NCBI RefSeq assembly: GCF_025452195.1
Contig: NZ_CP104973.1
Coordinates: 1,967,001 to 2,031,000 of the forward strand
DNA length: 64,000 bases
Direction: 5' to 3'
Source: Phyllobacterium zundukense
GTDB lineage: Bacteria > Pseudomonadota > Alphaproteobacteria > Rhizobiales > Rhizobiaceae
Below the pieces are notes generated by a model. The model did no database searches, was not told where the DNA came from, and saw nothing but the letters and a program-made list of their open reading frames with translations. Position numbers and translations under genes: made by a program. Position 1 is the first letter of the stretch; each line of letters begins with the position of its first letter. Positions 16,145 to 24,369 of the stretch are shown in pieces.

Positions 16145-18097
16145 ATGATTCATGCACAGAACAACAGATCGTGGGCGAGCTCTATCATGCGCGCCGGCTG
16201 GTTTGTGTTCCTCATGGTCTTTGTGCCGATGTTGTTCGCATCCGCACAGGCTTCCGCCGAGACGAGGACTCTCAGGCTCTATTTCATCCATACCAAGGAA
16301 CGTGCCGAGATTACGTTCAAGAGAAATGGCCGATACCAGCAAGATGGGCTGAACAAGCTCAACAAATTCCTGCGTGACTGGCGCCGCAACGAGCCGACGA
16401 AGATGGACCCCCGCCTCTTCGACCTTGTCTGGCAGATTTATCAGAACGCCGGCGGCAGGGACTACATCAATGTGGTGTCTGCCTATCGCTCTCCTACCAC
16501 GAATTCCATGCTGCGCTCCCGTTCGCGCGGTGTGGCGAAAACAAGCCAGCATATGCTGGGCAAAGCCATGGACTGGTATCTGCCGGGTGTGAAGCTTTCA
16601 ACACTTCGCGTTACAGCGATGAAATTCCAGGCTGGCGGCGTTGGCTACTACCCGACCTCAGGCTCTCCTTTCATCCATACCGATGTCGGCAATGTCCGTC
16701 ACTGGCCGCGCATGAGCCGCAGGGAACTGCTGGCCGTGTTCCCGGACGGCAAGACCATGCATATTCCCTCCGATGGCAAGCCGTTACCCGGCTATGACCA
16801 GGCAGTCGCTGCCTACGAATCCCGCAGGCGCAATGGTGGCAGTGCAATTCAGGTCGCGAGTGCTTCCTCGAGTTCGAGCCGCAGTGGCAAGACGCTGTTT
16901 GGCATGATCTTTGGCGGTGGCGCCGATGAGGAAGAGGATACCAGCGAGAGCAGAGTTGCCGTCGCAACTGCTTCCAAGCCTTCGAAGACGCTTTCGACCA
17001 AACCAGCCGCGATAGCTGAAGACGCGGATGGTGGCGAGACCGCCGCACCAGCCGCCCCGGCTGTCGCAACGCGTGCCCAGCCTCAACCTGAACAGCAGCA
17101 GATCGCTCCGGACCTGAGGGTACGCGGTGCACCTGCGCCTTTGACGGCGCCGCGACCTGACGCGCCGCTTGCGACATCGCCGGAAGACGGCCGGGCCCTG
17201 GCCTTTGCGGTTCCCGTGCCGCTGCGCCGTCCCGACTATTCGCCGACGCCGGCACCAGGAGAACCGTCAACGCTCAATGCGCTTGCCGAGGATCAATCGA
17301 CTGTCATCGCCGCCCTGCCGATGCCACGACCGCAGCCGCAAGACAGCGCCAGCGCCATTCGTGAGATGATTGCGGCCAATCCTGACGATGCGAATCCCGA
17401 TACGGCTCAGCCCGAAATGGCCAATGCGCTCGTGCCGGTACCTTTCGACAAGCCCAAGCGCAATGACATGATGGTTGCTTCGCTCGTGCCCGACCAGCGT
17501 CCCGTCACCGAAGCAATTCAGGCGACTGCGGCGGCAGAAGAAGTGGTTATTCCGGCTCCGGAGGATGACGATCTTCAGGCGCTTATCAAGCAGGCCGACA
17601 GCGAGCATGGAAATGTCGTTTCCGCTTCGCAGCCGACGCCCGAGATGCCGACATTGCCGGGAACAACCGGCGGACGCGTGAAACCGGCTGTGCAGCCGAA
17701 TACACAAATGGCGTCGATTGAAGCGCAGCCATCACTGCGCCGGACCATGCTCGACGCTCAGGCCTCCGGCGACCCGGTGGCCGCGCTTAACAATGGTGTG
17801 ATCACGACGGCCAAGGGCGCAAAACCGCGCAAGCAGACCGCACAGGGCCAGGCTCCGAAAGCGATCCAAGTTTCCTCGGACGTTCCGGACCGCGCACTTT
17901 CGACCGAGCAGGTCGCGGAGACGGCACCCGCAGTGACACCGGCAGTCCTGCGCAACGCAGAAATGCGAATGGCTCCGACGACGGTCTATACCGCCGGCTT
18001 CCAGCAGAGCCTGCCGGTCGCCAACGCCAACAAGTTCACCGGCAAGGCAGTTACATTCCTGCAGATCGCCAAGTTCAATCCGACGCACGGATCGTAA
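16145..18097 (+). CDS. DUF882 (M15-like peptidase fold) exported protein with long disordered tail
   Basis: The 650-aa protein has a signal peptide (residues about 15-40, ending SAQASA). A DUF882 domain of about 160 residues follows, with VSAYRSPTTNSMLRSRS, SQHMLGKAMDWYLPG and GGVGYYPTSGSPFIHTDVG, the His/Asp pattern of LAS/M15 peptidoglycan peptidases such as YcbK/MepK. From about residue 225 onward some 420 residues are low-complexity Ala/Pro/Ser/Gln. I prefer ATG 16145; TTG at 16124 or 16136 would only lengthen the n-region. It probably acts on periplasmic peptidoglycan. The tail is much longer than the enzymatic part and may span the wall or bind partners. Confidence 0.87.
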   Translation: MIHAQNNRSWASSIMRAGWFVFLMVFVPMLFASAQASAETRTLRLYFIHTKERAEITFKRNGRYQQDGLNKLNKFLRDWRRNEPTKMDPRLFDLVWQIYQNAGGRDYINVVSAYRSPTTNSMLRSRSRGVAKTSQHMLGKAMDWYLPGVKLSTLRVTAMKFQAGGVGYYPTSGSPFIHTDVGNVRHWPRMSRRELLAVFPDGKTMHIPSDGKPLPGYDQAVAAYESRRRNGGSAIQVASASSSSSRSGKTLFGMIFGGGADEEEDTSESRVAVATASKPSKTLSTKPAAIAEDADGGETAAPAAPAVATRAQPQPEQQQIAPDLRVRGAPAPLTAPRPDAPLATSPEDGRALAFAVPVPLRRPDYSPTPAPGEPSTLNALAEDQSTVIAALPMPRPQPQDSASAIREMIAANPDDANPDTAQPEMANALVPVPFDKPKRNDMMVASLVPDQRPVTEAIQATAAAEEVVIPAPEDDDLQALIKQADSEHGNVVSASQPTPEMPTLPGTTGGRVKPAVQPNTQMASIEAQPSLRRTMLDAQASGDPVAALNNGVITTAKGAKPRKQTAQGQAPKAIQVSSDVPDRALSTEQVAETAPAVTPAVLRNAEMRMAPTTVYTAGFQQSLPVANANKFTGKAVTFLQIAKFNPTHGS

Positions 18098-18113
18098 GGA
18101 TGAGGCGCTATAG

Positions 18114-18533
18114 CTAAAGCGGGTTGACGATGGCTATATCGTTGAAATCTTTTTCGTTGTCGGTAACGACAATACAATTATTTACTAAAGCAGTTGCCGC
18201 GATAATCGTATCCAGAGCACTGCGAAGTTTGCCCTTGCGTGTTCCTTCGGCCATGAGCCGGGCCCAAGTTAATGCAGCCGTCTCGTCAAAAGCAAGAATC
18301 CTTCCAGCGAAGAGGGCCGATGGGCCATCCGGTCCGGAGAACCAGGCTTCGAGTTCGTCACGCTTTCGCCCGGTTGGCTTTTCAAGTATCCCGCGCTGAA
18401 TCTCGGCAATAGTCAGTGACGATATAAACAGGTCCTCATCGAGTTGATCGGCCATCCAAACCATAAGCGATTCCGATGGAATCGGCTTGGTCGCATTGCT
18501 GATGATATTGGTGTCCAGCAGGTAACGCGTCAC
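18114..18533 (-). CDS. vapC: PIN-domain toxin (VapC/FitB type)
   Basis: The 139-aa PIN nuclease shows the acidic residues of the fold: D in RYLLDTNIISN, E in SSLTIAEIQRGI, D in FDETAA and the C-terminal RSALDTIIAATAL with VVTDNEKDF. Such toxins cleave tRNA or rRNA. Its GTG start overlaps the antitoxin stop by 4 nt (GTGA). The toxin frame is intact, whereas the antitoxin upstream is interrupted, which should be harmful unless the antitoxin is still made, the toxin is weak, or expression is off. Confidence 0.9.
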   Translation of the reverse strand: MTRYLLDTNIISNATKPIPSESLMVWMADQLDEDLFISSLTIAEIQRGILEKPTGRKRDELEAWFSGPDGPSALFAGRILAFDETAALTWARLMAEGTRKGKLRSALDTIIAATALVNNCIVVTDNEKDFNDIAIVNPL

Positions 18534-18830
18534 AAATCGACCCTTCGACCGGTCTCCTTGGTCCTAATCAAATCCAGTTCCGAATTAACAAGCGGCGAAC
18601 GGCGCAGGGCTGCCAAAATATTCCCTCTTTTAGGCAGAGCATCAGCGACAGTTTGGCTTAACGCTGCTCGAACTCGAACGGCATCCGGGCCCGCATCAGC
18701 CAGTTTCCTGGCCAAGGTACGAATGAGGTCGCGATCGGCATTCCGGCCCAACACTTCAGAATCGCGACAGGCCTTGTTTACTCAGCCTGTCGCGATAGTT
18801 CTTGATGGCACGCTTTTGCGAATTGTTCAT
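18530..18830 (-). pseudogene. VapB-like antitoxin, frameshifted near its N-terminus
   Basis: From ATG 18830 the frame reads MNNSQKRAIKNYRDRLSKQG then LSRF and hits TGA. Skipping one base gives EVLGRNADRDLIRTLARKLA and the rest to 18530 (ILAALRRSPLVNSELDLIRT and GRRVDL). The joined 99-aa protein resembles rhizobial antitoxins paired with PIN toxins, whose N-terminus reads about RLRxxGLxRFEVLG. The extra base lies at about 18755-18760 and is not in a homopolymer. The downstream vapC overlaps this gene and is intact. A shorter 74-aa protein starting inside (18754) would keep the toxin-binding C-terminus but lose the DNA-binding part. Confidence 0.75.
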
Positions 18831-18910
18831 ACAACCTCGCTATCCATTATTACCAGTAATATAGCCGGTAATATCCTGTCTAGCAAGGCGAGTGCATGGA
18901 GAATGGGTTC

Positions 18911-19549
18911 TTAGCCAGCGAGCTTCACTGCCTCGGCAGCGAGCTTGGTGATTTCGTCCCACTTTCCGGCCTTTACCAGTTCTTCCGGGGCAACCCATGA
19001 TCCACCCACGCAAACGACGTTCGGCAGATTGAGATAGGTTTTGGCGTTGGCGATGCTGACGCCGCCAGTCGGGCAGAACAGCGTGCCGGCCAGTGGCGAC
19101 GACAGGGATTTCAGGAACGCCGCACCGCCAGCCTGTTCGGCGGGGAAAAACTTCAGCATCGTGTAGCCTTCTTCGCGCAAGGCCATGATCTCGCCCGGCG
19201 TGATGGCGCCGGGAAGCAGCGGTACCTTGCTGTCGCGCGCAGCCTCAATAAGTTGCAGCGTCGCCCCGGGGCTGACGATGAAACGGGAACCTGCGTTGAC
19301 AGCCTCGTCATACTGACGGGCATTGAGAATGGTTCCGGCGCCAACGATGGCCTCCGGCACTTCATTGGCGACGGCACGAATGGCGTCGAGAGCCGCGGCG
19401 GTGCGCAGCGTGATCTCGATTGCCGGCAGGCCGCCCTTGGCAAGCGCCCGTGCCAATGGAACGGCATCGGCGAGATTCTGGATAAGAATGACCGGAATTA
19501 CCGGCTGGCCCTTGAGGACGGGTAAGAGCAGATCGGTCTTCTGGGTCAT
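18911..19549 (-). CDS. eda: KDPG/KHG aldolase
   Basis: The 212-aa class I aldolase cleaves 2-keto-3-deoxy-6-phosphogluconate to pyruvate and glyceraldehyde-3-phosphate in the Entner-Doudoroff pathway. Seen are the catalytic Glu in IEITLRTAAA (about residue 45), the phosphate/pyruvate loop VGAGTILNARQ, and the Schiff-base Lys in MLKFFPAEQAGG (about residue 132), plus the phosphate-binding FCPTGGVSIANA. The length is typical. It stands alone. With gnd at 31706 it gives the window two branches of phosphogluconate metabolism. Confidence 0.95.
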   Translation of the reverse strand: MTQKTDLLLPVLKGQPVIPVILIQNLADAVPLARALAKGGLPAIEITLRTAAALDAIRAVANEVPEAIVGAGTILNARQYDEAVNAGSRFIVSPGATLQLIEAARDSKVPLLPGAITPGEIMALREEGYTMLKFFPAEQAGGAAFLKSLSSPLAGTLFCPTGGVSIANAKTYLNLPNVVCVGGSWVAPEELVKAGKWDEITKLAAEAVKLAG

Positions 19550-19637
19550 CTCAATTCTCCACTGGCTGGAACTTCAATCGATTTAGTAGTGTGCACCCGG
19601 TTTGTCCACCTGGATTTCCTGGATCGGGCATTCCGCA

Positions 19638-19778
19638 GTGCGTGGTTCGCCCTTCGACAAGCTCAGGAGGATCACCATGAGGGAGTGGAGTTGATTGCAG
19701 GGCGTCAAAATTTGCCTCGTTGGTGGTTATCTTTGCAGCCAACAACCTCCCTCATGGTGAGCCTGTCGAACCACGCAC
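19638..19778. repeat. Family A palindromic element, copy 1
   Basis: Inverted repeat of 141 bp with ends GTGCGTGGTTCG and CGAACCACGCAC. Arms of about 34 bases carry the landmark CACCATGAGGGA on one side and TCCCTCATGGTGAG on the other. The left arm has a small insertion (CCCTTCGACAAGCTCAGGAG) relative to other copies. The loop of about 70 bases contains GATTGCAGG and TTGCAGCC. It lies between eda and trhO. Confidence 0.85.
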
Positions 19779-19852
19779 AATAAATGTGCCACTTACTGCC
19801 TCCTCGCAAAACCCTTGAATTTGACGCTCTAGCGCAGTAGTTGGATGCGATC

Positions 19853-20782
19853 ATGACAGACCATACCTCAAACATGCCCTTCACGGTGGCAGCACTCTAT
19901 CGCTTTGCCCGGCTGGATCACTACCAGTCGCTGCAGGAGCCGCTGGCGAAGCTTTGCTGCGGGCAGGGGATCAAGGGTACACTGCTTTTGGCCGCCGAGG
20001 GTATCAACGGCACTGTCGCCGGAACACCTGCGGCGATCAAGATGCTTGTTGAGTTCCTAGAGGCCGAGCCGGCCATTGCCGGGATGGAGCTGAAGTTTTC
20101 ATACGCGAGCGAGATGCCTTTCAAACGCATGAAAGTGCGGCTGAAAAAGGAAATCGTCACGATGGGCGTCGATGATATCGACCCGCTACAGAGCGTAGGC
20201 ACCTATGTGCCCGCTACAGACTGGAATGCGCTGATCTCCGATCCGGACACGATCGTCATCGACACGCGTAACGATTACGAGACGGCGATCGGGACGTTTC
20301 AAGGTGCCGTCGATCCGCAGACCAAGACGTTTCGCGAGTTTCCGCAGTGGGTGGAGAGCCACCGCGAGGAACTGGAAGGCAAGAAGATCGCCATGTTCTG
20401 CACTGGCGGTATTCGCTGCGAGAAGGCGACGGCCTATGTCAAAGGCCTCGGCTTCGACGACGTGTTTCATCTAAAGGGCGGCATTCTCAAATATCTCGAG
20501 GACGTCCCCGCCGAGGACAGCCGCTGGGAAGGCGAATGCTTCGTCTTCGACGAGCGGGTATCTGTCGGCCACGGTCTCATCGAGGGTGAGGCGGAACTTT
20601 GCCACGCCTGCCGCAATCCGATTGTGCCGGAGGACAAGCTCTCGCCGCTGTTCGAAGAGGGCGTCTCCTGTCCGAATTGCTATCACGAGCGCACGGACGA
20701 AGATCGTGCCCGTTTCGCCGAGCGGCAGAAGCAGGTGAGGCTCGCCAGGGAGCGGGGCGAGAAGCAGCACATCGGGTCCTGA
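19853..20782 (+). CDS. trhO: tRNA uridine(34) hydroxylase (rhodanese-related, YceA)
   Basis: The 309-aa protein hydroxylates U34 of certain tRNAs toward 5-methoxy- or carboxymethoxyuridine without needing prephenate. An acylphosphatase-like N-terminal domain ([20 protein letters not shown]) precedes a rhodanese domain with [15 protein letters not shown] and the active-site loop [14 protein letters not shown]-terminal Cys-rich extension has CHACRNP and CPNCYHE, probably a zinc site. I chose ATG 19853 over TTG 19841 as it matches the family start. It is flanked by repeat elements on both sides and stands alone. Confidence 0.93.
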   Translation: MTDHTSNMPFTVAALYRFARLDHYQSLQEPLAKLCCGQGIKGTLLLAAEGINGTVAGTPAAIKMLVEFLEAEPAIAGMELKFSYASEMPFKRMKVRLKKEIVTMGVDDIDPLQSVGTYVPATDWNALISDPDTIVIDTRNDYETAIGTFQGAVDPQTKTFREFPQWVESHREELEGKKIAMFCTGGIRCEKATAYVKGLGFDDVFHLKGGILKYLEDVPAEDSRWEGECFVFDERVSVGHGLIEGEAELCHACRNPIVPEDKLSPLFEEGVSCPNCYHERTDEDRARFAERQKQVRLARERGEKQHIGS

Positions 20783-20785
20783 AGA

Positions 20786-20902
20786 ATCCACCCTGACGGA
20801 CATCTGATGGGGCTTTCTGCGCTTCCGGTGCTCACGTACTTTATGTACGCTGCGCTCCGGTTCTCGAAACCCACACCAGCTGCCTCGTCAGGCTGAATTC
20901 TC
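20786..20902. repeat. Family B palindromic element, copy 2
   Basis: The clearest B copy. The central hairpin is GGTGCTCACGTAC-TTTAT-GTACGCTGCGCTCCGG. Arms contain GCTTTCTGCGCTTCCGG and, in reverse complement, GGGTTTCGAGAACCGGAGCG, with outer CCACCCTGACGG against TCAGCCTGACGAG. It begins 3 bases after the trhO stop. Confidence 0.8.
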
Positions 20903-21009
20903 AAGGCGCGATTACCCAAACTTGCTACAATCGCCTCTCTGTCATTGCAATGCCATGAACCGGGTCCTAACTAAGCGGAGCCAATTCATGCAGCCATGAG
21001 GAGAGACGC

Positions 21010-21723
21010 ATGCTTGATCCGAAGAAGATTCTCGATGATTTCCTGGGAAGTAATGTTCCCGGAGTTGGAACATCGGTTCGCGATACGGCCGGCAAGGCGA
21101 CGCAACTTGCCAAGGACAATCCGCTCGCCACTGGTGCGCTCGCTGCAATTCTTCTCGGCACCGGCACTGGCCGCGAGGTGGCTGGGAGTGCCCTGAAACT
21201 TGGCGGTCTCGCCGCTGTCGCCGGACTCGCCTACAAGGCTTATCAGAACTACCAGTCGGGCAAGGCTCCCGCGGAAGCAACGCAAGCTTCCACTGGCGAG
21301 CTTGCTCCGCCGCCGGACGATTCCAGCTTCCGTCCCGAAACCGCGCCACAGGGTGAACATGAGTTTGCGCTGGTTCTGGTACGCGCCATGATCGCAGCTG
21401 CCCGTGCCGACGGCATGGTCGACGAGGCCGAAAAGGCGCGCATCATCGAGAAACTGTCACTCTCCGGCATCAACAGCGATACGCAAGAGTTCCTCAAGAA
21501 CGAGCTGTCCTCGCCTGTCGATGTGGACGGACTGGTCGCGGCTGCCGTTACCGACGCTCAGAAGGTCGAACTCTATACCGCTTCGCGCCTGGCTATCGAT
21601 CCGAAGACACGGGCCGAGCGCGGCTATCTCGACCTGCTTGCCGGGCGCCTGAAACTGCCGGACAATCTCATCGATCATATCGAAGCGACTGTGGCAGACG
21701 TGAAGGTTACGTCGCCCGCCTGA
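21010..21723 (+). CDS. DUF533/TerB-like protein (YebE type)
   Basis: The 237-aa protein begins MLDPKKILDDFLGSNVPG and has a glycine/alanine-rich hydrophobic stretch (about residues 38-75, ALAAILLGTGTGREVAG then LGGLAAVAGLAYKAYQNY). A C-terminal helical TerB-like domain follows (ALVLVRAMIAAARADGMVDE with EKARIIEKLSLSG). E. coli YebE belongs to this family and is a membrane-associated envelope-stress gene; function is unknown. GAGGAG upstream of ATG 21010 is a good ribosome site. It is followed by a half copy of family B and a copy of family A. Confidence 0.87.
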   Translation: MLDPKKILDDFLGSNVPGVGTSVRDTAGKATQLAKDNPLATGALAAILLGTGTGREVAGSALKLGGLAAVAGLAYKAYQNYQSGKAPAEATQASTGELAPPPDDSSFRPETAPQGEHEFALVLVRAMIAAARADGMVDEAEKARIIEKLSLSGINSDTQEFLKNELSSPVDVDGLVAAAVTDAQKVELYTASRLAIDPKTRAERGYLDLLAGRLKLPDNLIDHIEATVADVKVTSPA

Positions 21724-21734
21724 GACCTTTCGAT

Positions 21735-21792
21735 AACTTCACCCTGATGGGCATCTGATGCGATTTTCTGTGCTTCCCGGTGCTCATGGACT
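21735..21792. repeat. Family B half element (left arm only)
   Basis: CACCCTGATGGGCATCTGATG, then GATTTTCTGTGCTTCCCGGTGCTCATGGAC, matches the left arm of copies 2 and 3. The right arm is missing; about 40 bases later family A copy 2 begins. It looks like a truncated or eroded element. Confidence 0.6.
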
Positions 21793-21830
21793 GTCACATC
21801 GCCCGCCTGGCAGGGATTGCAGACAGTTAG

Positions 21831-21957
21831 GTGCGTGGTTCGACGGGGCTCACCATGAGGGAGGTAGTTGGTTGCAGGTAGTTAAGAACTGCAACGTCTG
21901 TGATTAGCGTTGCAATGCTGCAACATCCCTCATGGTGAGCCCCGTCGAACCACGCAC
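21831..21957. repeat. Family A palindromic element, copy 2
   Basis: 127 bp, ends GTGCGTGGTTCGACGGGGCT and AGCCCCGTCGAACCACGCAC, a perfect outer pairing; both arms carry the same change (GGGG instead of AAGC), indicating compensatory or conversion-driven change. The loop holds GGTTGCAGG and GTTGCAATGCTGCAAC. It lies between convergent genes. Confidence 0.87.
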
Positions 21958-21987
21958 CATTTTTATGCAAGCCAAAGTGGTGTCCAG

Positions 21988-23157
21988 CTACTTCGTCAGA
22001 AACTTCTCCATGCGCTCGATGGCGCGGAGGATGTTTTCCTCCGAGTTGGCGTAGGACAACCGGATATAGCCTTCGCCAAGAATGCCGAAATCCGGTCCAC
22101 CGATCAGCGCAACCCCTGCTTCGTCGAGAAGTGCTGAAGCCAGTTGCTTTGCGGGCCAGCCGGTCTCCTTGACGTTGGGAAAGGCATAGAACGCGCCCTT
22201 CGGCGTGGCGCAGCTGATACCGGGCAGGCTGTTGAGCCCGTCGACGACGATCTTGCGGCGGTTGTCGAAAGCCTTGCACATTTTAACCACATCATCCTGC
22301 GGGCCGTCGATGGCCGCGATGCCGGCGAACTGGCTCGGCGCGTTGACGCAGGACCAGCAGTTGACTGCGAGCTTGCGCACCTTGTCATAGAGCTGATTTG
22401 GCCAGATCGACCAGCCCATGCGCCAGCCGGTCATCGCCCAGGTCTTCGACCAGCCATTGAGGATGATCAGCCGGTCGCGAATTTCCGGAAAGGTGAGGAG
22501 TGAGCAATGTTCCTCACCGTCATAGGTCATGACGTCGTAAATCTCGTCGGACATGATCGCCACATGCGGATGGGCCTCGAGACCTTTCACCAGCTTTTCA
22601 ATCTCGGATTTCGGTGTGACACCGCCGGTCGGATTGGCGGGCGAGTTGAGGATGAGAAGCCGGGTCTTCGGCGTGATCAGCGCTAGTGTTTCCTCGGCCG
22701 AAAATGCGAAGCCGTTTTCCTCACGGATCGGCACGGGAACCGGTTTGGCGCCGGTAAATTCGATCATCGAACGATAGATCGGAAAGCCCGGATCCGGATA
22801 GAGGATTTCAGCGCCCGGTTCGCCGAAGATCAGGATCGCAGCAAACATCGTGACCTTGCCGCCGGGAACGATCATGATGTTTTCCGGCGAGACCTCGACG
22901 CCTGTCGTCGTGAATGTGCGGCGCGCTACTGCCTCGCGGGTCGCGAGCAGACCGTTCGCCGGCGTATAACCATGATGGCCGTCCTTCAGCGCCTTGATGG
23001 CGGCCTCGACGATGTGGCCGGGTGTTTTGAAATCCGGCTGGCCGATGCCGAGATTGATGATATCCTTGCCCTCTGCAGCGAGAGCAGTAGCGCGGGCGAG
23101 GACAGCAAAGGCATTCTCTTCGCCGATACGGTCGAACCCGGAAATAGTACGCAGCAT
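21988..23157 (-). CDS. PLP-dependent class I/II aminotransferase
   Basis: The 389-aa fold-type I aminotransferase shows IINLGIGQPDFKTP, the HHGYTPANGL substrate loop, ILNSPANPTGGV, DEIYDVMTYDG and the PLP-binding Lys in NGWSKTWAMTGWRMGWS (about residue 241), followed by the phosphate-binding Arg-rich tail GEGYIRLSYANSEENI. This matches aspartate/aromatic/alanine-type enzymes of subgroup I-alpha; the amino donor cannot be assigned. No neighbour gives a clue. The start codon ATG 23157 fits the family N-terminus. Confidence 0.9.
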   Translation of the reverse strand: MLRTISGFDRIGEENAFAVLARATALAAEGKDIINLGIGQPDFKTPGHIVEAAIKALKDGHHGYTPANGLLATREAVARRTFTTTGVEVSPENIMIVPGGKVTMFAAILIFGEPGAEILYPDPGFPIYRSMIEFTGAKPVPVPIREENGFAFSAEETLALITPKTRLLILNSPANPTGGVTPKSEIEKLVKGLEAHPHVAIMSDEIYDVMTYDGEEHCSLLTFPEIRDRLIILNGWSKTWAMTGWRMGWSIWPNQLYDKVRKLAVNCWSCVNAPSQFAGIAAIDGPQDDVVKMCKAFDNRRKIVVDGLNSLPGISCATPKGAFYAFPNVKETGWPAKQLASALLDEAGVALIGGPDFGILGEGYIRLSYANSEENILRAIERMEKFLTK

Positions 23158-23250
23158 TTTCTTGTCTCACACACAATTTTCAACTTCTGCTTTGTGTGCG
23201 GAGTGGCATAACAAGTCAAATACTCTCAATGTCAGCGAGCAAATTTCATT

Positions 23251-23928
23251 ATGACCGATCTGAAAGACTGGACGCCACGCCCCCTCCCGGCCCACGAACC
23301 GCTCGAGGGCCGTTACGTGCGGCTGGAGCCACTCGATGCAGCGAAACATGGCGAGGGGCTCTACGAGGCATCGTCGGTTGCAGACGCAGGCGACCGGTTC
23401 AGGTTCCTGTTTGAAAATCCGGCGGAAGATCGCGAAGCATTTGCGGCATGGCTGGAAAAGGTCGAAGCGAGCAAGGACCCGCTTTTCTTCGCCGTGATCG
23501 ACAAGGCGAGCGGCAAGGTGGCCGGGCGCCAGACGCTGATGCGTATCGACCCGGCATTCGGTGTGATCGAGATCGGCAATATCTATTGGGGACCGTTGAT
23601 TTCGCGTAAACCTGCAGCCACGGAAGCGCAGTACCTGTTCATGGAATATGTCTTTGAGCTCGGATACCGGCGCTACGAATGGAAATGCAACAACGCCAAC
23701 GAGCCGTCGAAGCGGGCGGCAGAGCGGTTCGGCTTCAAGTTCGAGGGCATATTCCGCCAGCACATGGTGCAGAAGGGCAAGAACCGCGACACGGCGTGGT
23801 ATTCGGTGATCGACGGCGAATGGCCGGCGCTGAAGACCGCTTACGAAGCATGGCTTTCGCCGGATAATTTCGATGCCGATGGCAAGCAGATCAAGCGGCT
23901 GGAGGAGTTTCGGGTCGTCAGCGCCTAA
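23251..23928 (+). CDS. GNAT-family N-acetyltransferase (RimJ/RimL-like)
   Basis: The 225-aa protein begins with DWTPRPLPAHEPLEGRYVRL, followed by EPLDAAKHGEGLYEA and a GNAT core ending in SKRAAERFGFKFEGIFRQHM, the GFxxEGxxR motif typical of RimJ/RimL-like acetyltransferases. The acyl-CoA region around NIYWGPLISRKPAATEAQYL is atypical of simple GNATs but common in this subgroup, found widely in proteobacteria and fungi. Its substrate is unknown. It is divergent from the aminotransferase gene. Confidence 0.87.
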   Translation: MTDLKDWTPRPLPAHEPLEGRYVRLEPLDAAKHGEGLYEASSVADAGDRFRFLFENPAEDREAFAAWLEKVEASKDPLFFAVIDKASGKVAGRQTLMRIDPAFGVIEIGNIYWGPLISRKPAATEAQYLFMEYVFELGYRRYEWKCNNANEPSKRAAERFGFKFEGIFRQHMVQKGKNRDTAWYSVIDGEWPALKTAYEAWLSPDNFDADGKQIKRLEEFRVVSA

Positions 23929-23946
23929 TTGGCTGGCGCGACTGCT

Positions 23947-24070
23947 GTGCGTGGTTCGACAAGCTCACCATGAGGGAGGTAGGGGATTGCAGGGAGTTAC
24001 TTTCTGCAACTTTGGCGATTGTCAATATAGTCACCAACCTCCCTCATGGTGAGCTTGTCGAACCACGCAC
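23947..24070. repeat. Family A palindromic element, copy 3
   Basis: 124 bp with near-perfect arms GTGCGTGGTTCGACAAGCTC / GAGCTTGTCGAACCACGCAC and CACCATGAGGGAGGT / ACCTCCCTCATGGTG. The loop has GATTGCAGGGAG, TCTGCAACTTTGGCGATTGT. It starts 18 bases after the acetyltransferase stop. Confidence 0.9.
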
Positions 24071-24143
24071 AATGGTGTTGCCTTCAAAAATACCCCTGCA
24101 CTTGCATAAAACTGCCACGCGGTTACAAACGCGCTGAGATGCA

Positions 24144-24368
24144 TTGAACGAAAGCAACAGCGTGATCGATCCGAAAACCCGAAATGCGGCCATTGCCGCC
24201 GCCTGTATCATGCTCGGCTTTGGCTTCGTCGCCTACTGGATGCCGACGCTGATGCTGGCGCTGGGCGAACGATCAACGCTGGCGGCAGGGATTTTTGCCG
24301 TGGTCTTTGTTGCAGGCTTCTTTTTCATCTTCTGGCTGCGCGCCAGAAAACAACATGAGAATGACTGA
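24144..24368 (+). CDS. Small two-helix membrane protein, unknown function
   Basis: Up to 74 aa from TTG 24144, or 68 aa from GTG 24162. Two membrane helices are visible: AAIAAACIMLGFGFVAYWMP and AAGIFAVVFVAGFFFIFWL, ending in a charged RARKQHEND tail. No ATG start is available, and the ribosome site is weak for both starts. The stop lies 1 nt from the convergent NicO gene stop. I do not recognise the family. Confidence 0.55.
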   Translation: MNESNSVIDPKTRNAAIAAACIMLGFGFVAYWMPTLMLALGERSTLAAGIFAVVFVAGFFFIFWLRARKQHEND

Positions 24369-24369
24369 C

